Shown here one piece after another: positions 12,881 to 23,990 of a DNA stretch of 64,000 bases. Each line of letters begins with the position of its first letter. The stretch's first letter is position 1. Below the pieces are notes generated by a model, which searched no databases, was not told where the DNA came from, and saw only the letters and a program-made list of their open reading frames with translations. The position numbers and the translations under genes were made by a program. Source of the DNA: Manis javanica (Eukaryota; Chordata; Mammalia; Pholidota; Manidae); assembly GCF_040802235.1 (NCBI RefSeq), contig NC_133172.1:57729613-57793612 (forward strand). The letters are read 5' to 3'.

Positions 12881-13418
12881 CAAAACTATCCGTGAAGAGC
12901 AGGGAGACAAACGCCGGGCGCTTCCCACGGCAGCGCTGAGGGAAGAACGGGGAGGGTCACGAGGCAGCGAGGCCACGACCAAATACTGACGCGACCCGAC
13001 CCCGTAGTCACAGGGGCCCATGCCCCGTTTGCTCCGGGGCAGGCCTCACACTCGGACAGCACGGCGTCGTCGGCCGCCTTTGGCGCGTCTGCCCGGCTAG
13101 GACGGGCCCCAGGCACACAGGAGCACTTGCACGTGGCAGGTGGTCACCGAATCGCTCTTGAACGAGGAAGTGCCTGTCACATGAATGCGTACCTCAAGGA
13201 ATGAATGAGGGACGGCACGAACGAGTGACCCGGCCTATGCCCTCTCCGCTCCTCGGCCCTACGGCCCCGCGGGCCCAGGTGAAGCCCAGGGGAGAGCGCG
13301 GGGCCACGGTACCCAGCGTCCGCCTGCAGGTGCGGGCGGAAGAGCCGCCCGGGCTGCCGCCCCACCCCCGCACGCGCAGGCGCGATCTCCGGCGCTTCCG
13401 GGAGGTCATTTCCTCCCC

Positions 13419-13431
13419 GTCTCCTAGCAAC
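13419..13431 (+). promoter_or_regulatory. X-box (RFX-type) motif
   Basis: GTCTCC-T-AGCAAC fits the RFX X-box form GTNRCC-N(0-3)-RGYAAC. The right half-site is perfect and the left has one mismatch (T for R). It lies about 70 bases upstream of the DYNLRB2 start codon, where RFX sites sit in ciliary genes. The match between motif, position and gene function makes it credible; binding is not shown. Confidence 0.65.
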
Positions 13432-13443
13432 GGCGAGAAGCGT

Positions 13444-13450
13444 TGTTGAC
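13444..13450 (-). promoter_or_regulatory. Forkhead-like core beside the X-box
   Basis: TGTTGAC on the + strand is GTCAACA on the other, a match to the forkhead core RYMAAYA. It lies 13 bases from the X-box. FOXJ1 and RFX factors act together at motile-cilia genes, so the pairing is plausible. The motif is short and can occur by chance. Confidence 0.35.
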
Positions 13451-13500
13451 ATCCAGAGCAGCAGGAGAGCCGGACTGAGCCAAGTTTCGTCTCCCGCGCG

Positions 13501-13503
13501 ATG
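13501..13503 (+). CDS. DYNLRB2: DYNLRB2 coding exon 1 (start codon only)
   Basis: The ATG at 13501 is followed at once by the donor GTAAAT (13504), so exon 1 contributes 5'UTR plus Met alone. The next exon opens with GCC GAG GTG, giving M-AEVEE as in the family. The transcription start is not fixed by the sequence but probably lies within 13430-13490. Reading on past the ATG gives an unrelated frame inside the CpG island. Confidence 0.9.
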
Positions 13504-16500
13504 GTAAATCTGGTGTCTCGGTCCGCGTCCCGAAGCTCCAGGGGTGCCCACCGGAGGGGGCCTTCGCTGCCCGGTTCCAGAGGCCGACGCAGGACCGGCC
13601 GGGGCCGGGACCGGGACCGCGGCCAAGGCTGGGGTCTCCAGAAGCCCCTTGAAGGGACAACAGGCTGGTGGAAGGAGAGGATGGAATTTGGTGGGGGAAA
13701 GGTGCCTAGATGACGGAAACTATCTTGGGGGCTCATATTCAGGGGCTTGATTCTGGGGATTGAACTTGGGCAGGGGGGATATCGAGAAAGGGGAGAGATT
13801 GAGGGGTGAAATATCCTGAGATTGATAAGAGATCTCGACCACGAGAAGAGTTCTACAAGAGAAAGGGCGAGAGGGAGAGGAGAAAAACCAGATGCTGAGA
13901 GGGACGAAAGAGATGGGACAGGGAGAGCAGGGGAATGGGGAGGGCGGAGCAGGAGGAGATACTGTGAGAGCAGAAAGGAAGGGAGGAGCGCAGAAATAAA
14001 TTTTAAAAAAAGAAAGAAAAGTGGAGACTGGAGTACTTTGGAAAAGAGCAAGGTGAAAGCAAAGAGTTTTAGAGAGGAATACAAAGGGGATTGCAGATGG
14101 GGATTAGGAGATTGTTTCAGGAGGGCTCAGAAATCCGGAAAAGGGAAACAACTGGGCAAAGGGACAGGGGGTGGACAGTGGACAGTGTCTTAAAGATGGC
14201 AAAAAGGTACTAACGTACTGGTCCCCCATACAGCTTAGCTTTACTTTAGTGTTTTCCAAAGTGAGATGCAAACATTAGTTGCTGCGTGCGATGGCTCAGA
14301 AATACCACAGAGTCAGTCACATCTGATGAAGTCATTCTATTCCTCTTTCAGTTTTTTCAGCCTCTAGACTATATCCAGGAGAAAGCTCCTGGTACTTTTA
14401 GGTCCTTAATACCCCTACCATTTTGTAATTTCCATTTTTCGCCTGAAGAACAGACCTCAGGCTCAGAGCTTTCATTGTGGTCGAATTTAGCAAAATTGTT
14501 CTTGCTTCATTTGTTTGTTTTTAGTGGTTATTTCTGTTTATCACAAGTAATACCAGATTTCCATTTGTGGTAGTGACAGTTTCCTTTTAAAATGCATTTA
14601 TGTTTTTAGCAGTGCGATAATTTAAAGAATATGCTAGGTAAATAATATAGATAGTATTCATCATGGTAAAACTTGTGAATCTAGTACATGAATGTCTGAA
14701 ATTCAGAAAAAACCTGCTATTGTGGTGAAAATGAGGAGACAAGTTCTCCTGCCCCCATTTGGTGCAACAGAAAACTGTCTTTTGAAAAAAGTAGCATATT
14801 GTTCACCCATACAATGTTGGAAGGAAGAAAATCACAAACCCTCATCAAGAGACTGCAGAATACTCTGAATTCAGAATATCCAATGATTACTCAGTTATGA
14901 AGAATATGCAGGTTTGAAAAAGATTATTCTTGATTTTAGCATTTGTAGAGAGGAGGAAAACTGGTACAATATAGTCTATGCATAAGATTCCCTCAGAAAG
15001 GTGAGTCTGAAACCCAATAATGGGGTTCCTACATGGCTGAACAGGTTTCTCTGAGACCCAGGCTATAGCAACCAAGAGAATTCTGGAATACATTGTTTTT
15101 ACAGAATATCCTGAAGTTAATCTGAACTCCCAGTTAGGTAACTTTTAGGACTGAGAAGAGGACTTCTCCTTAAGGGATACTTTTAGACAGAGGGAGACAA
15201 TAATATAGCTCTGGAAATATTCAAAGGATTATAATGTAGATGCAGGAATTTTTCATATGAATATGGAAAAAGCAAGGGTCAAAGCTGGTTGGGGGCAGAT
15301 TTCTGTCTGATGTAAAGAATCCTTTTCTGGCAAGCAAGATACAGGTAAAAATGGAGTGAGCTCCTGTGAGGCAGTAAGCTCTCTCTATTCCAGAATAGTT
15401 CGAGCCAGAGATCTGTCAGGGGTGGATGGAGGGAGCTTATGTAGGCTTATATGTCAGACTTGACAATTGATTTCAAAGCTCTCTTCCAACAATCTGAGAG
15501 TATACCTTCCAGTACCTTAGGCTAAGGAGATAGGGAAATAGGTGTCCTTCTAAACAATATTCTCCTTAGGACTGGGGTCACCACAAAGACACTCGTGGCT
15601 AACTGCCATCCTGATCTCTTCCAGGCCGAGGTGGAGGAAACCCTAAAGAGGATCCAGAGCCACAAGGGGGTTCTTGGAACTATGGTTGTAAATGCAGAAG
15701 GTAAATCTCATCACAGGGGCCTTCTTGACACGCAAGCCAACCGAGAACCTGTTTGCTCCGCCTTAAGACAGATATCTTAGAATTTGAAATAAGAAGGATA
15801 TTTTGTATATTTTAGCTGTAACATTAACTTATCAAGCAGTATTGAGTATCTATGATATGCCAAGCACTCTGCTAAGAGTTAGGGATATAACTGAATAAGA
15901 GATGTTGAAAAATGTCTATTTTCCTTAAGAAACATGGTCCATTAATTTTTAAAGCTTTGGTAGCTCTCTTCTAACATTTCAGGAGTACCAGTAAAACTGT
16001 GCTATTGAAGATAGGAAGGATATCATTGTTGACAGTTTGTTTTTGTTTTAACATTATAAAGGATGCAGAGTTTTAGTCTTCATTTTAAATGAAATTGTTC
16101 CTTTGCCATATTTAATAAAATATTTGAGAATTAATTGTAATATCCCTTATAGTATACTATTTGTGGATATAGTATAAGAAGGGCCAGTGCATTTCCCACT
16201 GATGAAATCTGTAGACCTGTACCAAAAACTTGCTCTCGTCCCACAATCCCTATTACCAATCCACAGAGCATTCTCACTGGCCCATTGCCCATGCTCAGCT
16301 ATGGTGGCAACTTCTCCAAGGCTCCTGCTGGTTTCATTGCAAATTCAGGCATCTGTTAGAGCAAGAGGTACCACAAATCTCAGAGCATCAGTTGAAATAA
16401 GAGTAGCTACTTCACTTATTCACTTATTCAATTATTCAATTACATTACGTAAGTGTAATTTATGGCACAACCATAGAATGGCACAGTGCTTGGCCACAGA

Positions 16501-19500
16501 AGCCCACAACTAATCATTATTTTGGAGCAAATCAATCAATGAATATTTATTGAGCAACTACCCACTGGAAGTCTGTTTAAACTTTGAACTTCCATCCCTT
16601 ATGAGTAAAACTGGAAGATAAACTTCCGATGGTTGTGATAATTAAATGATTGTCAAATGCCTTTATAATCCATTATAATGTTAAAATAAAATACCCAGCC
16701 CTTAGTAGAATTATAATTCAATAGTTCTGAGAATATGGGAATTTTTTTATTGATTTGTAGAGATTAAACATTTGATGTGTTGTACAACATAATCAAACAA
16801 AATGAAAAATGACACCAAATGAATATAATAAACGTCACTCAGCTTCAGTGATCAGGAAGAAGAGGGTTTAAGGTCGGCCTTACACGTAAGCGAAGCGTGG
16901 TGCCTAATATTTCCAGGAAGTGGTCCGACCCTAGAACATACTTCCGGGCAAACTGATTTTAGGTCCAGTATTTGCATAACCCCTGCCCCGCCCCCTAAGA
17001 GGGGGTATCTGCTGGACTTCACAGAGGTACTATATTCATGTCCTCTGGCTGCTGTAACTAGTACCACACACCTGGTAACTTATAAGATTAGAAATTTACT
17101 TTTCCTCAGTTCTGGAGGCTAGAAGTTGCGAAAAAGGTGTCAGCAGGTCCAGACTCTCTTTGAAGGCTCTACAAGGAGGATCTCTCTTTGCCTCTCTCCC
17201 AGCTTCTGGTAGTTTCCAGTCATCCTTGGGGTTCCTTGGCTTGCAGACACATCACTCCAGTCTCTGCTTCCATCATCACATGGCCTCCTCCTCTTTGTAT
17301 CTCCATTTTCTCTTCTTATAAGGACCCCAGCCATTGGCTTAGAGCCTAATCTGCTGTGACCCTATTACCAAATAAGGTCACATTCTGAATTTCGTGGGGG
17401 TGGGGGGACACCATTCAGCCCAGTATAAATTTATTCCCTGTGACATCCCAAGACAACTCATCTAACATGTTACTTAGAAAGCTCTTAGTCTAAAGTACAT
17501 AATCCTATCGATAACGAATCAAACATCAGAAAAACATCCATACCCACTGATCTGTGATTCCACTCCTAGGAATTTATCCTATAGGGTGATGAAGAAAAGA
17601 CTTAGGTTCATAGGATACTCACTGAGGCATCATATGTAACAGTAATAAATAAACAGACAAATAAGAAAACAAATCTATCCCAGGAGTGGGCAAAGTTTTG
17701 AATTAACTAATATTACTTGACAAACCATTATTCTATCTAAAATGCTGAAGAACAGAGTCACAGAAAACAACTCACAATATTAGATGGAAAGGAGCAGAAA
17801 ACAAAGCAGCAGCCGGCATTTTCTCTTCATAAATAGCAGGCACACACACACTTAAAATAAATATGGAAGAAAAGGCAGGGACATGTTCTGGTGGATTATC
17901 TGAGTGGTGGAATTAAAAGTGATATTTATTTTCTTGAGGTTTCTTAACACTTTTCTTATCTAAAGGCAACGACATATTATTTTTAAAACCCATTACTTTC
18001 TAATTAGCCACTCTTAGAATAAAGTATTAGATTACAGGACACTTTCCTGAAAGCCAAACTAACCTTTTTCCCAAAAATATAAATGAGGGGCTTATTTTTA
18101 CAGTCATATTATTAACCAGAGTGCATGACAAGGGTGTTTATTAATAGCCTGTAGTATATGGTGGACAACCAGAAGGTAATAAAATACTCCATTTCAACAG
18201 CCCAGTCCATTTTCAATGAAAGTGCCATTTCTTATAATGCAGTTGCAGCTTTCAGAAGTCTCATGAAATTTAATGCCGAAAATATTCAACACAGCTGGTG
18301 TTGATGTGTTCTTGTTCTCTACTAGGGGTTTTTGTCTGCTCATTCTAGGCAAATCACTTTAACATATTTTCAGGTTTTCTTTGTGGTCAGGTAGGCCTTC
18401 TACCATTTAGATCTCAGCATATGCCATGTTCAGTAGAGCCTTTGGGTCCACTGTTAACTGAAACAGACTTCCTATCCAGGACAGTAAAGTACAGGTACCA
18501 GTTAGGCCCCATGCTGAGTATAGGTTTTTATTAGAGTAGATTCTTTGTTAACATTGGTTTCCCATTTATAAAACCATTCATTGTTTATGGTGTTGCAGCA
18601 CCGATCATTGGATCAGATACTGGGGAGTATATGGAGTTGTTTCCCAGGCATTCATATTTGTCATATATTCTTATGTTTATAAGCCTGATTTCTGTAGGCT
18701 CTGATTTTTAATATTTCAACATTTCTACAATCCATCATTTGAATTTCATTAGATTTTATCAACCATCCAGCCAATTCCTTTTATTTTTGGAATATAATCT
18801 ATCAACCAAAGTACAAATGTACGCTTGATGAGTATCACTGGACTGGGATCAAAAGAATCACATTTTAAAGTAATGCCATAAATATGGCAATATCAAATCC
18901 ATGCTCTCTGTTCTAGAAGTTCCATTTTAAGAATTTGTCCTGCACATATATGCAGATGTGAAACGGCAGGCACACAGACATATTCTGTAGCCTTGTTTGT
19001 AAAAGTCAAAGACTGGGAACAGCCTGAGTGCCCCTCAGGAAGGTAGAGTAGTTGTGTGTATAGCAAAGCACCCATTTAACAGTCCTATTATGCAGTCATT
19101 AATGTGAGTGACCTAGGCTTATGTATACTGAACCAAACAATTTCCCACATGTATAAATGAAAAACATGAACAGAGAATGATACAATTAAAATAAAGAATA
19201 CGAACACAAACATACCTGAATAGACTTAGAGTATTGGAAGGGTACTGAAGAAACTGGAGCAATGGTTACTTCTCAGAAGGGGAAATGGGCAAATTTTATA
19301 TCCTGGGCTAAAATTACTTCTTCATAAATTATTCTTAATTACCTCTCATGATACCAAGCAAGAGCTCAATAAATATTTGTTGACTGATTTTTTTCAAGTA
19401 GTCTACAGTGGATATGAAAAGTGCCAAGTTACCACAGAGCACACTTATTATTCTGAAAGGCTGGCTGTTTTATTTATTGACTTGGGTCATGAATCGACTA

Positions 19501-22258
19501 ACTAAATAGGCCTGAACATCTGATTCATAATCTTGTCTGCTACATTTTAAATAATTTATTCCTGTTGTATTTCTTGTTTTGACACTGAGCAATGCAGACT
19601 TTGTAGGGCGTCACTCTTCAGGATGTAAAATAAAGTGCTATTCATCAAAAGTGCTCTTGAAAGGGTGAGTGCCTGCGACATCTCAGTTTCCTGCTTGTTA
19701 AAGACACTTGCTTTGTGATACTTCATTGGGTGTAAAAGACATAACTGACCTGTGGGGGAAAAGTGGCCAACAGATTACACTGAAATTAACAAGTTTTACA
19801 TAAAGAGTATACTGAAGTTAAGAAGTTTTATGTAAAGTGGTGAGTATGTTTTTCTGTAAATGTTATCCTCATACCGTTTTGCAGGACCTATTCTGGAGAT
19901 AGCGGTTTTCGTAAAATAGGAAGAAATCAGTTTGTTTCAAAGGCAGAATTGAGGCTCTCAAAGAGTTTCATGAAACACAGGCCAACTCCTAAATTTCTAA
20001 TGCGGCTCCACTCTTGAAGTGCAATCTTGTTGACCAGTTCCTGGAATTATGTTCTCTGAGGGAAACCAAGAGCCACGTCAACCTCTTCTGTGGCTTGGCC
20101 TTAATTCAGGAGCCTGAGAAATTTGACAGGGAACCCAAATTCACCTTCATATGTCCCCCTAAATCAAAGGTATATTTGCAAATCGAATCCCTGGAATTCC
20201 CTGGCTATCTGGTAGTCCTCAAAATAACGTGAAATCCTCTCTGATTAGGTACAATATATGTAAAATACCCAGCACAGCCCCTGTTACATAATAAGCACTG
20301 AGCGCTGAGCAACCCAAATTGAGCAGAATTGATTTGAACTGAATTGAATTATACTTGTGTATTTGTCTGGCTAGATTTCTCCAGTTAAATTAATAGGTTC
20401 TGTTTTAAACTCAGATAATGGAACAATAGAGCACACAGCAGCCAAATGTAATCATGCTTAAACCAAGAATGGATGCAAACCAGGGAATGTCCAACAAAAC
20501 TACAATGTCTTTGTTGCTGTATTTTCAATATAAATTTAAGGTCTGCAAAATACTGCATGGGAGTTACTAAGAAACTTTGAAAATCCCTTCTGATGTACTC
20601 TTGAACGTGTGCAGTGATCTATTTTCTATCTCTGGCCTCAGGGGAGAAAACTATCATGGTGTCACAGACCAACCCTTTCGAAGCAGATTCCCTGTAGACC
20701 GGACACTTGGGGGGATGCATTTTGCATAATAATATGTTTATACTGAAATAATCAGTTAACAACTTCCAAAGATTTGTACACCAAAGTGTTCATCATACCA
20801 TTAGCTACAAAAGCAAAAACACAACACCTAACAATCCAACAATAGGAGATTGATGATATTATAATATATCCATAAAATAGTAAAGTGTACAGCCATTAAA
20901 AATAGTGTGAATGCCATGGTCACTAACAAGGACAACCTGTATATTTAAATGAAGAAAAAGCAGTAGTCAAATTTGTAATTACAGTTTGACCTAATTACCC
21001 TTTGTGATCCATATAGAGACAAAAAGATTGGAAGGAAATAAACTAAAATTGTTCCCAGTGAGTAATACCAACCATCACTTCTTCCTCTTTACAGTTACCA
21101 GTATTGCCTGATATTTCTACCACGTGCACACTACTTTTATAATCAGAACAAATTTTAACCTGAGACTAAATCTCGTAACAGGCATTCCGATCCGAACAAC
21201 CTTGGACAACTCAACAACAGTTCAGTATGCAGGGCTTCTTCATCAGCTGACTATGAAAGCCAGGAGCACCATCCGGGACATTGACCCTCAGAACGACCTG
21301 ACGTTTCTTAGGATTAGGTCAAAGAAACACGAAATCATGGTAGCTCCAGGTAATTTGGCATTTCACTTCTTATTTGAGGCCTCTTTCTATCTCAGTGAAT
21401 AAAAGTTTTGTTTCAAAGAACAGGGAGTACAGATTTTAACATGCAATATGACCCATAATGTTTTTCAACTACAAAATGAAGGTACTGAGAATTCCAGCCT
21501 GAAAATTTTGTGAAATTAGCAACAAATTTGACCTTTGAGGAAACTGAATTTTGCACACCTGCATTTATTATTAGTCATTAAAATATTCAGGAGATGTCGG
21601 TCTCATGTTAGGTGAACTCAGCACAGTGAGATCTTCTGGAGAGTGGGGGGAAGTCTCCTGTCCAGGTGATAAAACTGGGTGGGTCAAAGGCCCATCAGGT
21701 CTTAAAAACCTTCCCCAGGGGAAGAGCACATTCACCTGGCCCACCAGAAGACACCAGCCGCAGAGATTCGTTCTTTCCTTGAAGGAATTACATACACAGC
21801 ATTAGTAGATGTCAGTGTAAAACAGGACTCACGCACCTAAATCTAGTCCAGAACAAACTTGTCTATATAGTACATCTATAAAGTCAGAACCACCCATAAA
21901 CTAAAGAAAGATTTTCTATACCTGTGTTCTCACCCTGGCTGCACATTACAATCACGTTAAGAGCTTTATAAAAAAAATTTTTTTTAATTATTGATACTGG
22001 AATTCCATCCCAGACCAGTGAAATTGGAATTTGGGGGCCAGGCCCCAGGTAAGGATATTTTCTGAAAGCTCAACAGATAATTCTACTGTGCAGCCAGGAT
22101 GGCAACCGTGAGTCCACACGAGGCCCAAGTGAAATCTTGGAGACAGAGCAGCTGAAGTATTGATTCATTAACTTTAATTTTTAGGGTGGGTTAACTTTTG
22201 TCCCTCTCTCGCCACAGATAAGGAGTACCTTCTGATTGCCATTCAGAATCCGTGTTAG
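13501..22258 (+). CDS. DYNLRB2: DYNLRB2, dynein light chain roadblock-type 2 (four coding exons)
   Basis: The spliced frame 13501-13503, 15625-15700, 21182-21349 and 22218-22258 is 288 bases, giving a 95-residue protein. It is a roadblock/LC7-family light chain, a small homodimeric subunit that binds dynein intermediate chains in cytoplasmic and intraflagellar (dynein-2) motors. Recognisable blocks are [15 protein letters not shown] at the N terminus, a [17 protein letters not shown] stretch, [20 protein letters not shown], and IQNPC at the end. The histidine in QSHKG and the TMVVNAEG wording point to the paralogue DYNLRB2 rather than DYNLRB1. All introns are GT-AG and phases agree. The family usually has 96 residues ending in Glu after NPC; here that codon is TAG. 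The CpG island and X-box lie just upstream, and the neighbour CDYL2 converges from the right. Confidence 0.96.
13650..14190. repeat. Purine-rich start of DYNLRB2 intron 1
   Basis: Over about 500 bases the + (sense) strand is strongly G/A-biased, for example gagagggagaggagaaaaac and agaaaggaagggaggagc. A long minus-strand open frame (13194-14084) crosses it, made of S/L/P/F-rich sequence. That is what antisense reading of a purine tract gives, so I do not call a gene. G-rich nontemplate DNA just past a promoter favours R-loops. Confidence 0.7.
14191..15624 (+). other. DYNLRB2 intron 1, remainder
   Basis: No repeat or extra exon is clearly recognisable. The intron ends in a good acceptor, tgatctcttccag, at 15612-15624. 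Confidence 0.6.
15625..15700 (+). CDS. DYNLRB2: DYNLRB2 coding exon 2
   Basis: The exon has 76 bases, 25 codons plus one base. It starts after ctcttccag and ends at GAAG|gtaaat. It encodes [15 protein letters not shown] followed by [10 protein letters not shown] plus the first base of Gly, covering the first helix and the start of the beta sheet of the roadblock fold. The frame stays open a little way upstream, but that part is intron. Confidence 0.96.
17030..17435 (-). mobile_element. MLT1-type LTR (ERVL-MaLR), minus orientation
   Basis: The series 'tcctctggctgctgtaac', 'ttctggaggctagaagt', 'tataaggaccccagccat', 'aataaggtcacattctga' and 'ggggggacaccattcagccc' is the reverse complement of an MLT1 solo LTR. 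It is an old retroviral-like relic with no internal genes beside it. Confidence 0.75.
17530..17980 (+). mobile_element. L1 3'-end fragment
   Basis: 'tgattccactcctaggaatt' near 17557 is a hallmark of the end of L1 ORF2. It is followed by degraded 3'UTR with the 'gtggattatctgagtggtgg' type of wording near 17890. Confidence 0.6.
18830..19340 (+). mobile_element. L1 3'-end fragment
   Basis: The text from 'gttccattttaagaatttgtcc' through 'gactgggaacagcctgag' and 'atggttacttctcagaagg' is the degraded end of L1 ORF2 and its 3'UTR in + orientation. Confidence 0.65.
20755..21045 (+). mobile_element. L1 3'-end fragment
   Basis: 'caccaaagtgttcatcat', 'caatccaacaataggaga' and 'gtgtacagccattaaaaat' are typical of the end of L1 ORF2. 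The piece ends about 135 bases before DYNLRB2 exon 3. Confidence 0.65.
21182..21349 (+). CDS. DYNLRB2: DYNLRB2 coding exon 3
   Basis: The exon has 168 bases, phase 1 in and phase 1 out. It starts after tctcgtaacag and ends at CCAG|gtaatt. It encodes Gly, then [44 protein letters not shown] and [11 protein letters not shown]. This is the core of the roadblock/LC7 fold, including the [13 protein letters not shown] strand that marks dynein roadblock light chains. Confidence 0.97.
21925..22115 (+). mobile_element. MER5A-like DNA transposon (hAT)
   Basis: 'ttctcaccctggctgcacat', 'gagctttataaaaaaaat', 'tcccagaccagtgaaattg' and 'ggggccaggccccagg' follow MER5A order. It lies in DYNLRB2 intron 3, about 100 bases before exon 4. 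Confidence 0.7.
22218..22258 (+). CDS. DYNLRB2: DYNLRB2 coding exon 4
   Basis: The acceptor is ctctcgccacag. The coding part gives [13 protein letters not shown], then TAG TAG. The usual mammalian end is NPC followed by Glu and then the stop. Here the Glu codon is itself TAG (22256-22258) and the expected stop codon (22259-22261) follows intact. One G-to-T change from a GAG codon would explain it. Ala in LLIAIQ stands where Val is usual. The lost residue is at the surface-exposed tail, so function is probably kept. Confidence 0.94.
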
Positions 22259-22460
22259 TAGGCAGCCAAGTCCGCCCTGCGACTCGAGGCTGGAAACGCT
22301 CTACCCTGTAGTGACTACCAAGACTCTATTCCCATCTAACTTCTCTCTTGGATATTATCTGTCTTTACATTTACACTATCCTACATGTCTCATTTAGTCC
22401 CTTTTGGATATATTGTCAAGTTGTGATTTCACTATATAATAAATAAATTCTGGTATGTGT
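22259..22460 (+). terminator. DYNLRB2: DYNLRB2 3'UTR and poly(A) signals
   Basis: Two overlapping AATAAA hexamers lie at 22438-22443 and 22442-22447, followed by a GT/T-rich downstream element (tggtatgtgtgtctttttt, from about 22451). Cleavage is expected at roughly 22450-22465. The 3'UTR is therefore only about 200 bases. Confidence 0.8.
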
Positions 22461-22829
22461 GTCTTTTTTTTTTGTGATACCCAAAACTGAAGTATCCTAG
22501 TGAGGAGACAGCCTTCCTAGTGACAGGTCTTTGAGTCTAGAAGTAACTGTTGCCTAGAATCAGTATAGATGTTTCATTTTGCCGGTTTCGTGAACGTGCC
22601 CAGAAGATGGGCTGGAGCACCGAGGAGCTGCAAGGGAACGGGGTCCCAAGCCTCGGGGAGCACTCGCTGCTTCCCCAGGCTGAGTAAGGGCAGTAAAAAG
22701 TCAGAAGCAGGTAAGCACCACCTCCCACCCCTTGCAAAACTGCTCAGACTTGTGCTGCCATCACACCAGCCTGAGGGCGCCAGAAGCGGGTCTTGGGTAA
22801 GGACGCATACTTAGAAGGTGTTCGTCTTT

Positions 22830-23285
22830 ACTAGCTATTTCATACATTCAGAAATTGAAAATAATAAAACAAATATAACAGATTTCCAAGACCCATATAG
22901 AATAGATGTTAATATTTTGCCATATTTACCTTATATCCTCTTTTTAATGAAGCTCTTATTTTGAGAGAACAGGGTTCATGTGAAATTGTAAAAAATAACA
23001 TAGAGATTCTGTATGACCTTTACCCAGTGTTCCACCACAGCACCATCATTCAAAACAACAGTAGAATATCACATCCAGAAACTCCACACCAATGCAGTCC
23101 AGACACAAAGTATTGGTGACACCACCAGGTCCCTTGGGGCCCCCAACTCCTGGCACCACCAATCTGCCCTCCACTTCTATAATCTTGTCACATCAAGGTT
23201 ATATAAATGGAATCATACCGTATGTAGCCTTTGGGGATTGACTTCTTTCACTCAGCCTAATTCCCCTGAGATTCACCCAAACAAT
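22830..23285 (-). mobile_element. Old L1-type fragment, antisense
   Basis: 'tatgacctttacccagtgttcc', 'tataaatggaatcataccgt' and 'gacttctttcactcagcct' are phrases found in antisense old L1 elements. The copy is diverged and its limits are rough. Confidence 0.5.
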
Positions 23286-23824
23286 AAGAAACAGAGCATT
23301 GTGGGTACAGCTGCGGCCCACTCCTCCTCTTTGTGCCTCTGTCCTCTCCTTCCCCAGAGGCGTCTTCTCAGAAGGCCCAGGTTGCCCTCTGCAGGGGTCC
23401 ACAGGTGCTCACACCTAAGTCCGCACAACTCCACGGCAAGCCAACAGCAGGGAATGGTGCGTGACAGCTCAGATGCAAGCACACCCACTGCCCCAGCTTG
23501 CATCCCGTGAGGCCACAGGGGTCAAACCAAGCCAGCCATGCTCTGAACAGAAAGGAAGGGCTGAGGAAAATCCCTCAGGTGCAAGTTTACTCTCCAAGGG
23601 GGATGGGCGAGGAGACAGGCCACAGATGGCAGTCACCCAAGGCTTAGAGAGATAATGGAGGCTCAAGCCAAACAGCCAAGCCTCTCGGTGCAACAGATGT
23701 CTGAGCCCCACGCCAGACCCCAGTACTCCCAGTGTGGGGCCCACACACTTTTATCTTTAAAACGCTCCCCACGTAAGTCCAGCATGGTCTGGGCTGAGAC
23801 CCACTCAATAGCAGCCAAGAATGA

Positions 23825-23990
23825 AGGTTTGGGAGTCACGAGTCCTGGGTTCTTGCGCTTCATTCACAAGCAGTATGAGCCTCATGGACCGGTCTGTGAA
23901 ATGGGGTGATGAGAGACCCTAGCCCCAGATGGAGCTGGTGTGGCCGAAGGGCCTGACAGAGTGGGTGCCCAGCAGGCGTTAGCTGCTGCT
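23825..23990 (+). repeat. MIR SINE fragment
   Basis: 'gagtcctgggttcttgcg', 'gtctgtgaaatggggtgatgag' and 'agtgggtgcccagcagg' follow MIR order in + orientation. Confidence 0.6.

Larger units (their letters stand above)
12885..13650. promoter_or_regulatory. CpG island at the DYNLRB2 promoter
   Basis: CpG dinucleotides become abrupt and dense (for example acgccgggcgcttcccacgg and ggcgtcgtcggccgcctttg) against a CpG-poor background. They stop shortly after the start codon at 13501. The stretch contains GGGCGG boxes (13334-13339 and the reverse at about 13345-13350), an ETS-like CTTCCGG at 13395-13401, and an NRF1-like CGCACGCGCAGGCGCG at about 13370-13385. No TATA box is evident. This is the usual promoter form for a broadly primed gene. 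Confidence 0.85.
15701..21181 (+). other. DYNLRB2 intron 2
   Basis: This 5.5 kb intron holds an MLT1 LTR and three L1 3'-end fragments, each listed separately. Short MIR/L2-like scraps lie near 15845-15905, 16500-16570, 19350-19400 and 20255-20340. No alternative exon is evident. Confidence 0.75.

Noticed and set aside
13194-14084. 296-codon minus-strand open frame across the DYNLRB2 promoter
   Set aside because: It is low-complexity (S, L, P, F and R-rich), lies opposite a purine tract and CpG island, and has no recognisable domain. Composition explains it.
23013-23510. 165-codon plus-strand open frame
   Set aside because: Its first half is antisense old L1 sequence and the rest has no domain.
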